Part shown: one piece after another, positions 25,060 through 32,929 of the stretch
Layout: every line of letters starts with the position of its first letter
Numbering within the stretch: position 1 is the first letter of the stretch
Assembly: GCA_021842405.1 (NCBI GenBank)
Contig: JAKBZR010000028.1
Coordinates: 1 to 36,417 of the forward strand
Length of the DNA: 36,417 bases
DNA from: a bacterium
Lineage (GTDB): Bacteria > Armatimonadota > Chthonomonadetes > Chthonomonadales > JAMCWF01
Direction: 5' to 3'
Program-made: the position numbers and the translations under genes
The notes under the pieces: generated by a model
Told to the model about the DNA's origin: nothing
The model's database searches: none
Seen by the model: only the letters and a program-made list of their open reading frames with translations

Positions 25060-25848
25060 ATGGCGGTAAGACGAAAAGCACACGAAGAGCATGAAAACCT
25101 GGAGCGCTGGCTGCTTACTTATGCCGACATGATCACCCTATTAACCGCCTTCTTTTTGATGCTCTACTCGATGTCGGTGATGAGCCAGAATAAGTTTAAC
25201 CAACTGGCGACCTCGGTTCGATCCGGATTCGGCGGTTTGAGTCAGGCCGGCCCCAGCGTCCTAAATGGCGGCGCGAATTCCGGTAAAAAGCCGGTCATCA
25301 AGCTGGATAACTCCATCACCACCTTCGAATCCTCGATCAAAGGGCTCGAAAACTACATCAAAAAGGCGAAACTATCCAACAAGGTCTCCATCACCGAAAC
25401 CCCCAAATGGATCCGCATCTCCCTGCTGGCCGACAACCTCTTGTTTGATCTGGGCAGCGCCGAGATCAAACAGGACACGCTCCCAATCTTGAAAAGGATC
25501 GGCTCGGTTTTGGAACAAGTGAGGAGCCACATTCGGATAGAGGGCAATAGTTGCGATTTGCCCATTCACACCGTCCAATACCCCTCAAACTGGGAGCTCT
25601 CCAGCGCGCGGGCATGCAGCGTGGTGCGCTTTCTGCTCCACCATTCTCATCTTAATCCCAATCAGTTGTCAGCGGTCGGTTATGCCGATACCCGCCCGCT
25701 GGTTCCCAACAACTCCGACGCCAATCGAGCCCGGAATCGCCGGGTTGACATCGTAATTCTCAAGCCGTTCACCCTAAAGAGCGACGCGCAGACCACCGAT
25801 AATATCCCCAGTAAATTAACGCGGCCCAACATCCGGCCCGTGTTTTAA
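25060..25848 (+). CDS. motB: Flagellar motor stator protein MotB
   Basis: MotB anchors the stator to peptidoglycan and carries the ion-binding aspartate. The 262-residue protein has its single membrane helix at residues 17-40 (RWLLTYADMITLLTAFFLML) with D23 as the ion-binding residue. The C-terminal OmpA-like domain spans about 120-245. The usual peptidoglycan motif G-H-T-D-N reads GNSCD here, but the rest (YPSNWELSSARACSVVRFLL, NRARNRRVDIVIL) is intact. The gene begins 3 bases after motA and is certainly co-translated. The plug segment follows the helix. Function is secure by family and synteny. Confidence 0.96.
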   Translation: MAVRRKAHEEHENLERWLLTYADMITLLTAFFLMLYSMSVMSQNKFNQLATSVRSGFGGLSQAGPSVLNGGANSGKKPVIKLDNSITTFESSIKGLENYIKKAKLSNKVSITETPKWIRISLLADNLLFDLGSAEIKQDTLPILKRIGSVLEQVRSHIRIEGNSCDLPIHTVQYPSNWELSSARACSVVRFLLHHSHLNPNQLSAVGYADTRPLVPNNSDANRARNRRVDIVILKPFTLKSDAQTTDNIPSKLTRPNIRPVF

Positions 25849-25868
25849 GCTCATCCTGGGGAGGACGC

Positions 25869-26348
25869 TTGATAGTGGCTGCTCAAGCCGAACTCGATGC
25901 CGCTGAGGCACCGAAAGGGAAAAAGAAGCTACCGCTTCCGCTCTTGATCGGCATCGTAGGGGCAATCGTTCTAATTGGTTTTGGCGCGAAAATAGTGCTG
26001 GGCGGCGGTAAACGAGCGGCGAAATCCAGTAAATCCAAGCTTGAGGTCGGCACCATTGTAACCTTAGATGATTTTCTGGTCAACCTGGTTGGGAACGGCA
26101 GCGATCACTATTTAAAAACAACGATCGCGCTGGGCTTGAAAAAGGGAATCAGCAGCGATCAATTTAAGGACCAAATTCCCATTGCACGGGATGCCATCAT
26201 CGGCGTGCTGACCGCCCAGCGCCTCAGCGCGCTGGGCACCGATCGGGGTAAAGAGAAGCTGAAAGCCGAGCTGACGGATGCGGTCAATCATGCGCTCGGA
26301 AAAACAACGGTAGTGGCGGTCTATTTCACCGCCTTTGCGACGCAGTAA
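25869..26348 (+). CDS. fliL: Flagellar basal body-associated protein FliL
   Basis: FliL surrounds and activates the stator. The 159-residue protein has a short cytoplasmic N-terminus, one membrane helix (LPLPLLIGIVGAIVLIGFGA) and a periplasmic domain. That domain has VTLDDFLVNLVGNGSDHYLK, TTIALGLKKG and IPIARDAIIGVLTAQRLSAL, as in the family. The start is either the TTG at 25869, four bases from GGGGAGG (25858-25864), or the GTG at 25875, ten bases from it. I keep the TTG. It is followed by an unusually structured 171-base gap before fliM. Confidence 0.94.
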   Translation: MIVAAQAELDAAEAPKGKKKLPLPLLIGIVGAIVLIGFGAKIVLGGGKRAAKSSKSKLEVGTIVTLDDFLVNLVGNGSDHYLKTTIALGLKKGISSDQFKDQIPIARDAIIGVLTAQRLSALGTDRGKEKLKAELTDAVNHALGKTTVVAVYFTAFATQ

Positions 26349-26362
26349 AAAATCAATCAATC

Positions 26363-26441
26363 GGTCCTTGCAGGAGGCGAGGTGGCGGACCAGCGCGGAT
26401 ACGGATATCCGCATGGCGTCCGTTGCTATCGCCTTTTGGCG
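26363..26441 (+). promoter_or_regulatory. Nested-stem RNA element between fliL and fliM
   Basis: Three stems lie inside one another. GGCGA (26376-26380) pairs with TCGCC (26429-26433), and CGGAC (26386-26390) with GTCCG (26418-26422). GCGGATA (26395-26401) pairs with TATCCGC (26406-26412) around a CGGA tetraloop. An alternative pairing, GGTCC (26363-26367) with GGACC (26387-26391), would disrupt the middle stem. CGCC (26430-26433) with GGCG (26438-26441) around TTTT would disrupt the outer one. Such mutually exclusive pairings are typical of switches or attenuators. I do not recognise a known riboswitch class. The distance to the fliM start is about 80 bases. Confidence 0.45.
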
Positions 26442-26519
26442 TTTATAAGATGAAACAAGCCAAATACTTTTCAATCAATTTTAAACCGGCTCATCCAAGT
26501 CGAAAAGAGGTAACCCAAA

Positions 26520-27578
26520 TTGGCGGAGATTCTCTCACAGGCCGAAATTGAAGCGCTGCTCTCCTCACTGGCCAGTGATGTAAACACCGGCACATCCGCC
26601 CCAGCGAATCGCAGTGAGAGCGCCTGGTCGCAGACGCCGTCGGTTGCGGTGGAGCACAGCACCCAGTCACTGGTCGCCTACGAGCCTTACAATTTCCGTC
26701 GCTCCGATAAGTTCGCTAAAGATCAGCTTCGCACCCTTCAGATGATGCACGAGACCTTCGCTCGACTGCTGGCCACCTCGCTCTCCGCCTATCTTCGGAC
26801 CGCGGTGCACGTAGAACTGGTATCGGTCGAGCAGGTTCTCTACGAAGAGTACATTCGATCCCTTTCCACCTCGCTGATCAACGTTTTCAGCATGCCGCCG
26901 CTAACCGGGCAGGCGATACTGGAAATGGACATGGCGATCGTCTTTTCGATGATTGATCGTCTGCTAGGCGGTCCGGGCAACACGGCCAAAAACGTCACCG
27001 CCCTGACCGAAATTGAGCAGGCGCTGGCCAATAGCATCGTGACACGGGCACTGAAGGAGTTTAAGGCGGCTTGGGAAGGCATCGCCCATATCAATCCCCG
27101 ACGCGAGTTCATTGAAACCCAAGCCCAGTTTGTCCAGATCGTGCCGTCGAATGACATCGTCGTTTCGATCCTTTTCGAGATTCAGGTGAGTGACTTGAGA
27201 GGGGCGATGAGCGTGTGCGTCCCCTATCTGGTGTTTAAACCGATTATCGCGAAGTTTTCGGCTCAGCGCTGGTTCGCCGAAGGCGGAAGCAAGCGCAGCT
27301 CGCAGAGCACCTTATCGCTGGCAAAAAATATTGGGATGACACGAGTGGCCTGCCAGGTGGTGCTGGGCCACTCAAAAATCACGGTTTCACAGCTTCTGGA
27401 TTTAAAGCCGGGAGATCATATCATCCTGGACCGCAAAGCCGACGACGAGGTGGATGTGGTGGTGGGCAACAGCGTTAAATTCAAGGGGCGGGCCGGAACC
27501 CGCGGTAAAAAAATTGCGATTCATATCAATCGGCCGGCCGTATCGGCCGATACCGCCGCCGATCTCGTGGCTGCTTAA
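26520..27578 (+). CDS. fliM: Flagellar motor switch protein FliM
   Basis: FliM forms the middle layer of the C-ring, binds phosphorylated CheY and switches rotation. The 352-residue protein begins with the CheY-binding motif LSQAEIEALLSSL. The middle domain has YNFRRSDKFAKDQLRTLQMM and, further on, EMDMAIVFSMIDRLLGGPGN. The C-terminal SpoA domain spans about 265-335 (GHSKITVSQLLDLKPGDHII). The start is a TTG with AAAGAGG at 26504-26510 upstream. The fliL-fliM-fliY order is normal. The length and domain order are typical. Confidence 0.97.
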   Translation: MAEILSQAEIEALLSSLASDVNTGTSAPANRSESAWSQTPSVAVEHSTQSLVAYEPYNFRRSDKFAKDQLRTLQMMHETFARLLATSLSAYLRTAVHVELVSVEQVLYEEYIRSLSTSLINVFSMPPLTGQAILEMDMAIVFSMIDRLLGGPGNTAKNVTALTEIEQALANSIVTRALKEFKAAWEGIAHINPRREFIETQAQFVQIVPSNDIVVSILFEIQVSDLRGAMSVCVPYLVFKPIIAKFSAQRWFAEGGSKRSSQSTLSLAKNIGMTRVACQVVLGHSKITVSQLLDLKPGDHIILDRKADDEVDVVVGNSVKFKGRAGTRGKKIAIHINRPAVSADTAADLVAA

Positions 27579-27590
27579 CTGGAGAGGGAT

Positions 27591-27671
27591 ATGATTGACG
27601 ATCAAAAAGCAAGAATGGTTAAAGGCGAATTACACCGGCTTTCGCAAGCACCATTAAGGAAGGAAGGGTAG
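27591..27671 (+). CDS. Possible 26-residue small protein between fliM and the fliY-like gene
   Basis: An ATG at 27591 follows GGAGAGGG (27581-27588). It opens a frame encoding [20 protein letters not shown] followed by PLRKEG, stopping at the TAG at 27669-27671, two bases before the ATG of the next gene. The product is charged, helical and has no signal. The ribosome binding site and the position filling the whole gap favour real translation. It could be a small protein or a coupling leader for the fliY-like gene, whose own ribosome binding site AAGGAAGG lies in its last codons. I know no homologue. Confidence 0.45.
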   Translation: MIDDQKARMVKGELHRLSQAPLRKEG

Positions 27672-27673
27672 AA

Positions 27674-28645
27674 ATGGCGGAACTATCAACTGGTCAACTG
27701 GCCGGGTTTGAGCTGTGGGCGGAACGCCTCGCACCCGCGATCGGCAGTGCGCTGGCCGCTTCAGTCATCCCAACCGTATCCATTGGAAAGATGACGGTTG
27801 CCTACCAGGAGGTAGAGCATGTGCTGGAGCAAACCGGCCGATTTCTTCAAACCAGCTTCAGCATCAGCACCGTTTCAAGCGATGAGATGCTGATTACCTG
27901 CCCGGAGGACAGCGCAGCACTTATGCGGCATCTCCATAACGGCGGCGAAATAAACGACGCGCCCACCATTTTAGCCGATGATCAGGTGGAAGAGGCGGCC
28001 GTCGTGTTTTCCAACATCATCAGCGCAATCGCCGGAACGCTGGATAACGACCTCAACGATATGGACGGCACCGATGAGCATCGCACTGGTATCGGCACCA
28101 TCACCCTTTCGCCTTCGTTTGTGAGCGATACCCACCTGGTTACCCTCACGATCCCCATCAATATCCCCAACGCGAACGAGGTGCTGGCAACCTGGTACGT
28201 CACACCGGCATTCGTCGGTCTGGTGTCCACTCCGATTGAGGTCGAAGAAGAATTGGAAGAAAAGGAGAGCGGCTCAATTTCTCTGGAGTCGGAGCCGCAA
28301 TATAGGCAGCCTCCGGCAGATGCAGACTTTGGAGCGTGGAACCCGCCCGCAGCGGCCAGCGGAGCTCGATGGCTGCCCCGCGGCATGGAGCTGGTGATGG
28401 ATATCCCACTCGATGTGGCGGTGGAGCTGGGCCGGGTCAAGATGCTGATCAAGGACATCGTGGAGCTATCCAGCGGCTCCATTGTCGAGCTGGATCGGGT
28501 AGCCGGCGAACCGGTGGATGTACTGGTTAACGGGAAGCTGGCGGCAAAGGGCGAAGTGGTGGTCATCGAGGATAACTTTGGAATACGGATTACCGAGATC
28601 GTCAGCCCGCATGAGAGGCTGGCCGGTCTGGGAAAGCGAGGGTAA
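27674..28645 (+). CDS. fliN: Flagellar motor switch protein, FliY-like (CheC-like plus FliN domain)
   Basis: The 323-residue protein combines an N-terminal CheC/FliY-like domain (residues about 5-190) with a C-terminal SpoA/FliN domain (about 236-312). The latter holds [40 protein letters not shown] and [16 protein letters not shown]. The linker, about 190-235, is acidic and proline-rich. FliN forms the lower C-ring and helps dock export substrates. In Bacillus FliY the CheC part is a CheY-P phosphatase with a D/S-x3-E-x2-N motif. Here the Asn is N114 ([10 protein letters not shown]), but the Glu three residues before it is Val111, so phosphatase activity is doubtful. AAGGAAGG is its ribosome binding site. 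Confidence 0.92.
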   Translation: MAELSTGQLAGFELWAERLAPAIGSALAASVIPTVSIGKMTVAYQEVEHVLEQTGRFLQTSFSISTVSSDEMLITCPEDSAALMRHLHNGGEINDAPTILADDQVEEAAVVFSNIISAIAGTLDNDLNDMDGTDEHRTGIGTITLSPSFVSDTHLVTLTIPINIPNANEVLATWYVTPAFVGLVSTPIEVEEELEEKESGSISLESEPQYRQPPADADFGAWNPPAAASGARWLPRGMELVMDIPLDVAVELGRVKMLIKDIVELSSGSIVELDRVAGEPVDVLVNGKLAAKGEVVVIEDNFGIRITEIVSPHERLAGLGKRG

Positions 28646-29617
28646 ATGAGAATGCGCCGAATAGCTCCCTTTTTTTGCCTTCTGTCGCCGGTAGTTTTGC
28701 TGGCTGCGCAACCGACCGTATCAGGCGCCGCTCCCCTGTTTGATGCCGGTATGGGGACTCGGCAATCGGCCGTAACCCCACCGGCGCCGACCACGTTTTC
28801 TAGGTCAAGTAGTCAGGCTGCCTACCGGCGGCCGGCGACCCAGACGGCGAAACCAACCGGCTTTTTAAAAACTCAACCAGTAAAATCCAGTGCCGGCACT
28901 CTAGATCGGGTGCCGGCGGAGAAGAAAATACAGCCGGTATATCACCCTAATAGATCGTCCGTTGCTGTACCGAAAGCGAAGGCCGCCCATAGCGAAAAGA
29001 AGACCGCTTTGTGGCAGACCCGTCCCGACCCGGTGGATCGCACTCAACCCAGCTCATTCAGCACCATTACAGCCGGCTGGAAGATGATTTTATACCTATT
29101 GCCGATGTTGGCCCTCATTTGGCTGGCGTTGAAGGGATTGCGGCGTTTCTACCCCGGCGCCATGCTTGCTAGCCCTAAATTGCAGCGGGCGAACTCTGAT
29201 GTTGCATCCAGCCGTGGACTATTGAACCGCAGTCTCGCCGGCTGGAAGTTAGGCGCCTTTAAGCGGAAGGAAAACAGCAATATCCGGGTTCTTGAATCGC
29301 TGCCGATCGGCGCGATCGGCCTCTATCTGGTGGAGGTGCGCGGGCGACTGTTGCTGCTGGGATCATCGAACGGCGGGCTGACCGTCCTCACCGAATTCAG
29401 CGATGAAGAGGAGGCACATTCTCATTTTGACGAGGCGTTGAAGCAGGCAACCCAAACCGCAGCGGAGGAACCGCCGGTCACCGTTGATCGCTCTTATGAC
29501 GCGCGGGCCATCGCGGCTCATCTTTCCGAACTGGTGAGCGTCACCCGGAATGCGGCTGTAAATGAGCCGCCCGCTCCGCACACAAGCTATAACCATCGCT
29601 CATTCAATGATGCTTAA
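28646..29617 (+). CDS. fliO: FliO-like flagellar biosynthesis protein
   Basis: FliO is a membrane protein that helps assemble the FliP ring of the export gate. The 323-residue protein has a signal peptide (MRMRRIAPFFCLLSPVVLLA) and a long Pro/Ala/Ser/Thr-rich region to about residue 140. One membrane helix follows (MILYLLPMLALIWLALKGLR), then the conserved soluble part NIRVLESLPIGAIGLYLVEV with RGRLLLLGSSNGGLTVL. The last 70 residues are variable. It is longer than E. coli FliO (about 120), as seen in Gram-positive-type relatives. It starts directly after the fliY-like stop and overlaps fliP by about 11 bases if fliP starts at 29607. Confidence 0.87.
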   Translation: MRMRRIAPFFCLLSPVVLLAAQPTVSGAAPLFDAGMGTRQSAVTPPAPTTFSRSSSQAAYRRPATQTAKPTGFLKTQPVKSSAGTLDRVPAEKKIQPVYHPNRSSVAVPKAKAAHSEKKTALWQTRPDPVDRTQPSSFSTITAGWKMILYLLPMLALIWLALKGLRRFYPGAMLASPKLQRANSDVASSRGLLNRSLAGWKLGAFKRKENSNIRVLESLPIGAIGLYLVEVRGRLLLLGSSNGGLTVLTEFSDEEEAHSHFDEALKQATQTAAEEPPVTVDRSYDARAIAAHLSELVSVTRNAAVNEPPAPHTSYNHRSFNDA

Positions 29618-30512
29618 CACACTCGAAAATCGCTCATCCGCCCGGGATAGAGATACGGTTTCAAATGGGACCGCCGGTACGCCCCCTCAGCCGAGGACTC
29701 GGTCGCTCGAATTCTGGAGGTTTACCGGTCGGATCGTTCGCGATGCAACGACGCCCAAAATGCTCGCCTGGACACTGCTGATCATGCTGATCGCCGGCGG
29801 CGCGGCGGCGGTCAGCGCGCAAGTCAAATCCACCATCCCGATCCCGAAATTGACGGTCGGCCTATCGCCGGCAAAAAACAGTAAAGACATTGCAGTTACC
29901 CTTCAGGTGCTTTTGCTGATGACGGTGCTCACGCTGGCTCCCTCCATCCTGATTATGACCACCGCCTTTACCCGCATCATTATTGTGCTGTCAATTTTGA
30001 GGAGCGCACTGGGGTCGCCGCAGATTCCACCCAACCAAGTGCTGACCGGGCTTGCTCTTTTTCTGACCTTTTTTGTGATGCGGCCGACCTTCGCTCAAAT
30101 AAATCAAAACGCCCTGCAGCCCTACTTCAACAATACCATCCCCTTCACGACGGCGGCCGACCGGGCGGTGAAGCCGCTGCGCTCGTTTATGATCCGCCAG
30201 ACCTATACCCGCGATTTAAATTTCTTCATCAATCTGGCGCACATCAAGCCGCCCGGCACGCCGGACGATGTACCGCTCACGGTGTTGATCCCGGCTTTCA
30301 TAACCAGCGAACTGAAGACCGCCTTCATCATCGGCTTCTATATCTTCCTGCCGTTTCTGGTGATTGATATGGTGGTGGCATCCACCCTGATGTCAATGGG
30401 AATGATGATGATGCCACCGACCGTCATCTCATTGCCGGCCAAGCTGCTGCTCTTCGTGCTGGCAGACGGCTGGACCCTATTAATTGGATCGCTGGTAAAG
30501 GGCTTTCGGTGA
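29607..30512 (+). CDS. fliP: Flagellar export gate protein FliP
   Basis: FliP is the main subunit of the FliP5Q4R1 export gate. The conserved core is intact: ILIMTTAFTRIIIVLSILRS, PNQVLTGLALFLTFFVMRPT, ELKTAFIIGFYIFLPFLVID, and MGMMMMPPTVISLPAKLLLF near the end. The start is unclear. The ATG at 29607 gives 301 residues with a basic 50-residue N-terminus before the hydrophobic stretch MLAWTLLIMLIAGGAAAVSA. The ATG at 29760 gives 250 residues, the usual FliP length, with that stretch as a normal signal peptide, but no well-spaced ribosome binding site. Both overlap or abut fliO. Confidence 0.95.
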   Translation: MMLNTLENRSSARDRDTVSNGTAGTPPQPRTRSLEFWRFTGRIVRDATTPKMLAWTLLIMLIAGGAAAVSAQVKSTIPIPKLTVGLSPAKNSKDIAVTLQVLLLMTVLTLAPSILIMTTAFTRIIIVLSILRSALGSPQIPPNQVLTGLALFLTFFVMRPTFAQINQNALQPYFNNTIPFTTAADRAVKPLRSFMIRQTYTRDLNFFINLAHIKPPGTPDDVPLTVLIPAFITSELKTAFIIGFYIFLPFLVIDMVVASTLMSMGMMMMPPTVISLPAKLLLFVLADGWTLLIGSLVKGFR

Positions 30513-30649
30513 AAATATGATTGGTTGCAGGGATTCCTTTTTGTTGGATATACGGCTGCGTTGAAGCGGTAAGCGGAAACATGCGCCGCGAAAATGGCGA
30601 AACATTAATTCGGGACTATTTTTGGCAGCCGGGTAAAGGAGAATGTATC

Positions 30650-30919
30650 TTGTCACAGGGAGATGCACTGGAAGTAGGCCGTTCGATGCTGATGGTGGCG
30701 CTGCAACTGGCGCTGCCGGTGCTGCTCTTTGGGCTGGTGGCCGGCGTGCTGGTGAGCATTTTTCAAGCCGTCACCCAGATCCAGGAGTTCACCCTGACTT
30801 TTGTGCCGAAACTGCTGGCGGTGGTGTTGGCGCTGGTTATCTTCGGCCCCTGGATGATCAGCACGCTGGTCAATTTCACCACTCAGGTCTTCACTAACAT
30901 GCCGCCCATCGGGCGTTGA
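30650..30919 (+). CDS. fliQ: Flagellar export gate protein FliQ
   Basis: FliQ is a two-helix hairpin protein that wraps around the FliP-FliR core. The 89 residues match the family: GRSMLMVALQLALPVLLFGL, VSIFQAVTQIQEFTLTFVPK and LALVIFGPWMISTLVNFTTQ. The frame is open further upstream. I place the start at the TTG at 30650 because AAAGGAG at 30635-30641 is correctly spaced and the result equals the normal FliQ length. The upstream extension would be polar and unlike FliQ. The fliP-fliQ gap of 137 bases is longer than usual and has no other supported gene. Confidence 0.95.
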   Translation: MSQGDALEVGRSMLMVALQLALPVLLFGLVAGVLVSIFQAVTQIQEFTLTFVPKLLAVVLALVIFGPWMISTLVNFTTQVFTNMPPIGR

Positions 30920-30942
30920 TTCAAAAATAAGGACGATTCAAG

Positions 30943-31722
30943 TTGGCGCTCTCACTACTGAATGGTCATTGGATGTGGGTATTTTTGCTGGCGCTGAGCC
31001 GCATCAGCGCGGTGGTGGTGTCCGCTCCGGTGTTTGGCACCAGCACCATTCCAGCGCCCGCAAAGATCGGGCTGGCAGTTGTGCTCTCACTGGCGCTCAC
31101 CCCCCTGATTTCGCCCATCGTCGGCGCGGCGCCGGCCTCTTTGAGCATGTTTGCAGCCGGCATCGCCATGAACGTGATCATCGGCCTCATTATCGGCTTC
31201 GCGGTGAACCTGATCTTCACCGCATTTCAAATTGCAGGCCAGTTGATTGACATCCAGATGGGATTCAGCATGATCAACGTGCTCAACCCCATTTCACAAC
31301 AGCAGGGCTCCGGGCAGTCGCTGTTGATGTATCAGCTCGCGATCACCGTTTTTCTCATCGGCGGCGGGCACTTGATATTACTGGAAGGTCTGCTCCAGAG
31401 CTTTCGCATGATTCCACCCGGCGGCCTTTCGATGCCGATCAACCTCTACTCAGTCGCCAACTCCCTTTTCACCGAAACGCTGATGATCGCCATCCGAGTG
31501 GCGGCGCCGGCTCTTGCCGTGCTGTTTCTGATGGACGTCTCTTTTGCCATCCTCACTCGAACGGTTCCACAGCTCAATGTGATGATCGTCGGGATGCCGG
31601 TTAAAATCATCTTCGGCTTGCTCACCGTCTCAATGGCGCTCCCCTTGGTCGCCTTTGCGGCCGCCCACCTTGCCGCCTCTATTTCCGGATTGGTGCCAAG
31701 CCTAGTCGGAGCGTCGAAATGA
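30943..31722 (+). CDS. fliR: Flagellar export gate protein FliR
   Basis: FliR completes the FliPQR gate and contacts FlhB. The 259-residue protein has about six hydrophobic segments and the family features LLALSRISAVVVSAPVFGTS with IPAPAKIGLAVVLSLALTPL. Further on come QIAGQLIDIQMGFSMINVLN and VAAPALAVLFLMDVSFAILT. The start is a TTG with TAAGGA at 30928-30933 upstream. The length is normal. It follows fliQ and precedes flhB, the conserved order. Confidence 0.96.
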   Translation: MALSLLNGHWMWVFLLALSRISAVVVSAPVFGTSTIPAPAKIGLAVVLSLALTPLISPIVGAAPASLSMFAAGIAMNVIIGLIIGFAVNLIFTAFQIAGQLIDIQMGFSMINVLNPISQQQGSGQSLLMYQLAITVFLIGGGHLILLEGLLQSFRMIPPGGLSMPINLYSVANSLFTETLMIAIRVAAPALAVLFLMDVSFAILTRTVPQLNVMIVGMPVKIIFGLLTVSMALPLVAFAAAHLAASISGLVPSLVGASK

Positions 31723-31777
31723 TCGGCTTTCATCTTATCGCCGGCATCTCCCTCCGTAATTCAGCGGGCAGCTAAGG

Positions 31778-32860
31778 ATGGCCACCGATGATCGAACCGA
31801 GTCCGCAACCCCGCGACGGCGCCAGGAGGCAAGGCGGAAGGGGCAGGTCGCCAAATCCACCGAGCTGACCTCCATCATCGTCTTTTTAGTCGCTGTCTGG
31901 GCACTGCACAGCGCGCTGGGCAGCGGTATGTGGGAGCAGATCGCGCGGCTCACTCAGACCACCTTTGGGCATGCCGGCGACCCTACCATCACGCCGGGCC
32001 AGCTTACGACCACCGTGAATCAGGTTGGGCTGACTCTGCTGCGGGCGCTGGGGCCATTTCTATTGCTGCTGATGGTGGTCGGCATCGTTTCAAATATCGC
32101 TCAGGTTGGAGTGCTTTTCACAAATCAACCGCTCGTGCCCGACCTGAACCGCATCAATCCGATGGCTGGTTTCCAGCGGCTGCTCTCTCAGCGCGGGCTG
32201 GTGGACACGCTAAAGAATCTACTGAAGATCACCTTGATCGGAATCATCGCCTACTCCACCTTCTGGGCATCCTATCCGGCCCTGCTGACCATCAGCCGCA
32301 CCGATTTCGGCACCACTTTGGGCATCATCGGTGATACGGCTTATCGGCTGGCGATGCGCACCGGCTTTACCCTGCTGGTTATCGCCGCCCTGGATTACGG
32401 ATATCAGCGCTACGCTTATGAAAAATCCATTCGTATGACGAAGGACGAGATCAAGCAGGAGCTACGTCAGACCGAAGGAAGCCCGCTGATTAAGACGCGT
32501 ATTCGCCAGCTTCAACGCCAGATCGCCCGGCGGCGGATGATGCAGGACGTGCCGAAAGCCGATGTGGTTATTACCAACCCCACCCACTACGCGGTTGCCT
32601 TGAAATATCAGGGCACCGGCCTGCCCGCGCCCTGCGTAGTGGCCAAGGGGAGAAATATCATCGCCGAGCGGATCAAGGAAATTGCGCGGGAAAACCGGGT
32701 TCCCATCGTCGAAAATGCTCCGCTGGCGAGGGCGCTCTATCATCAGGTCGAAATCGGCAAGATCATCCCGCCCGATCTCTATGCGGCGGTGGCCGGCATC
32801 CTCGCCTACGTATATCAGGTGAACAATCGGCGGCGTACCCTATCCGGGGCAGGAAGATAG
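31778..32860 (+). CDS. flhB: Flagellar export switch protein FlhB
   Basis: FlhB controls export specificity: after the hook is complete, FliK triggers a change in its self-cleaved cytoplasmic domain. The 360-residue protein begins MATDDRTESATPRRRQEARR, the typical amphipathic start, followed by four membrane segments. The NPTH self-cleavage site is at residues 267-270 (VVITNPTHYAVALKY), and the C-terminal domain continues VVAKGRNIIAERIKEIAREN. An AAGG abuts the ATG directly, so the ribosome binding site is poor or shifted, though the start agrees with the family. flhA, which usually follows, is not here. It is the last flagellar gene of the window. Confidence 0.97.
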   Translation: MATDDRTESATPRRRQEARRKGQVAKSTELTSIIVFLVAVWALHSALGSGMWEQIARLTQTTFGHAGDPTITPGQLTTTVNQVGLTLLRALGPFLLLLMVVGIVSNIAQVGVLFTNQPLVPDLNRINPMAGFQRLLSQRGLVDTLKNLLKITLIGIIAYSTFWASYPALLTISRTDFGTTLGIIGDTAYRLAMRTGFTLLVIAALDYGYQRYAYEKSIRMTKDEIKQELRQTEGSPLIKTRIRQLQRQIARRRMMQDVPKADVVITNPTHYAVALKYQGTGLPAPCVVAKGRNIIAERIKEIARENRVPIVENAPLARALYHQVEIGKIIPPDLYAAVAGILAYVYQVNNRRRTLSGAGR

Positions 32861-32888
32861 GGCTGAAATATCGAACCAATCCCCTATC

Positions 32889-32908
32889 GCCGGCCATTTG
32901 GCCGGTTA
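32889..32908 (+). terminator. Hairpin after flhB, possible terminator
   Basis: CCGGCC at 32890-32895 pairs with GGCCGG at 32900-32905 around an ATTT loop, and a terminal G-T can extend the stem. Only TTAAC follows, so the T-run is weak. Its position between the flagellar operon and an unrelated TIM-barrel gene fits a terminator. Confidence 0.4.
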
Positions 32909-32929
32909 ACAAATGTCTGAAGGGAGAGC

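Noticed and set aside
30517-30564. 15-residue frame after fliP
   Set aside because: No adequate ribosome binding site and no relation to the fliQ start, which has its own good site.
30521-30649. 43-residue N-terminal extension of FliQ
   Set aside because: Polar and unlike FliQ; the TTG at 30650 with AAAGGAG gives the standard 89 residues.
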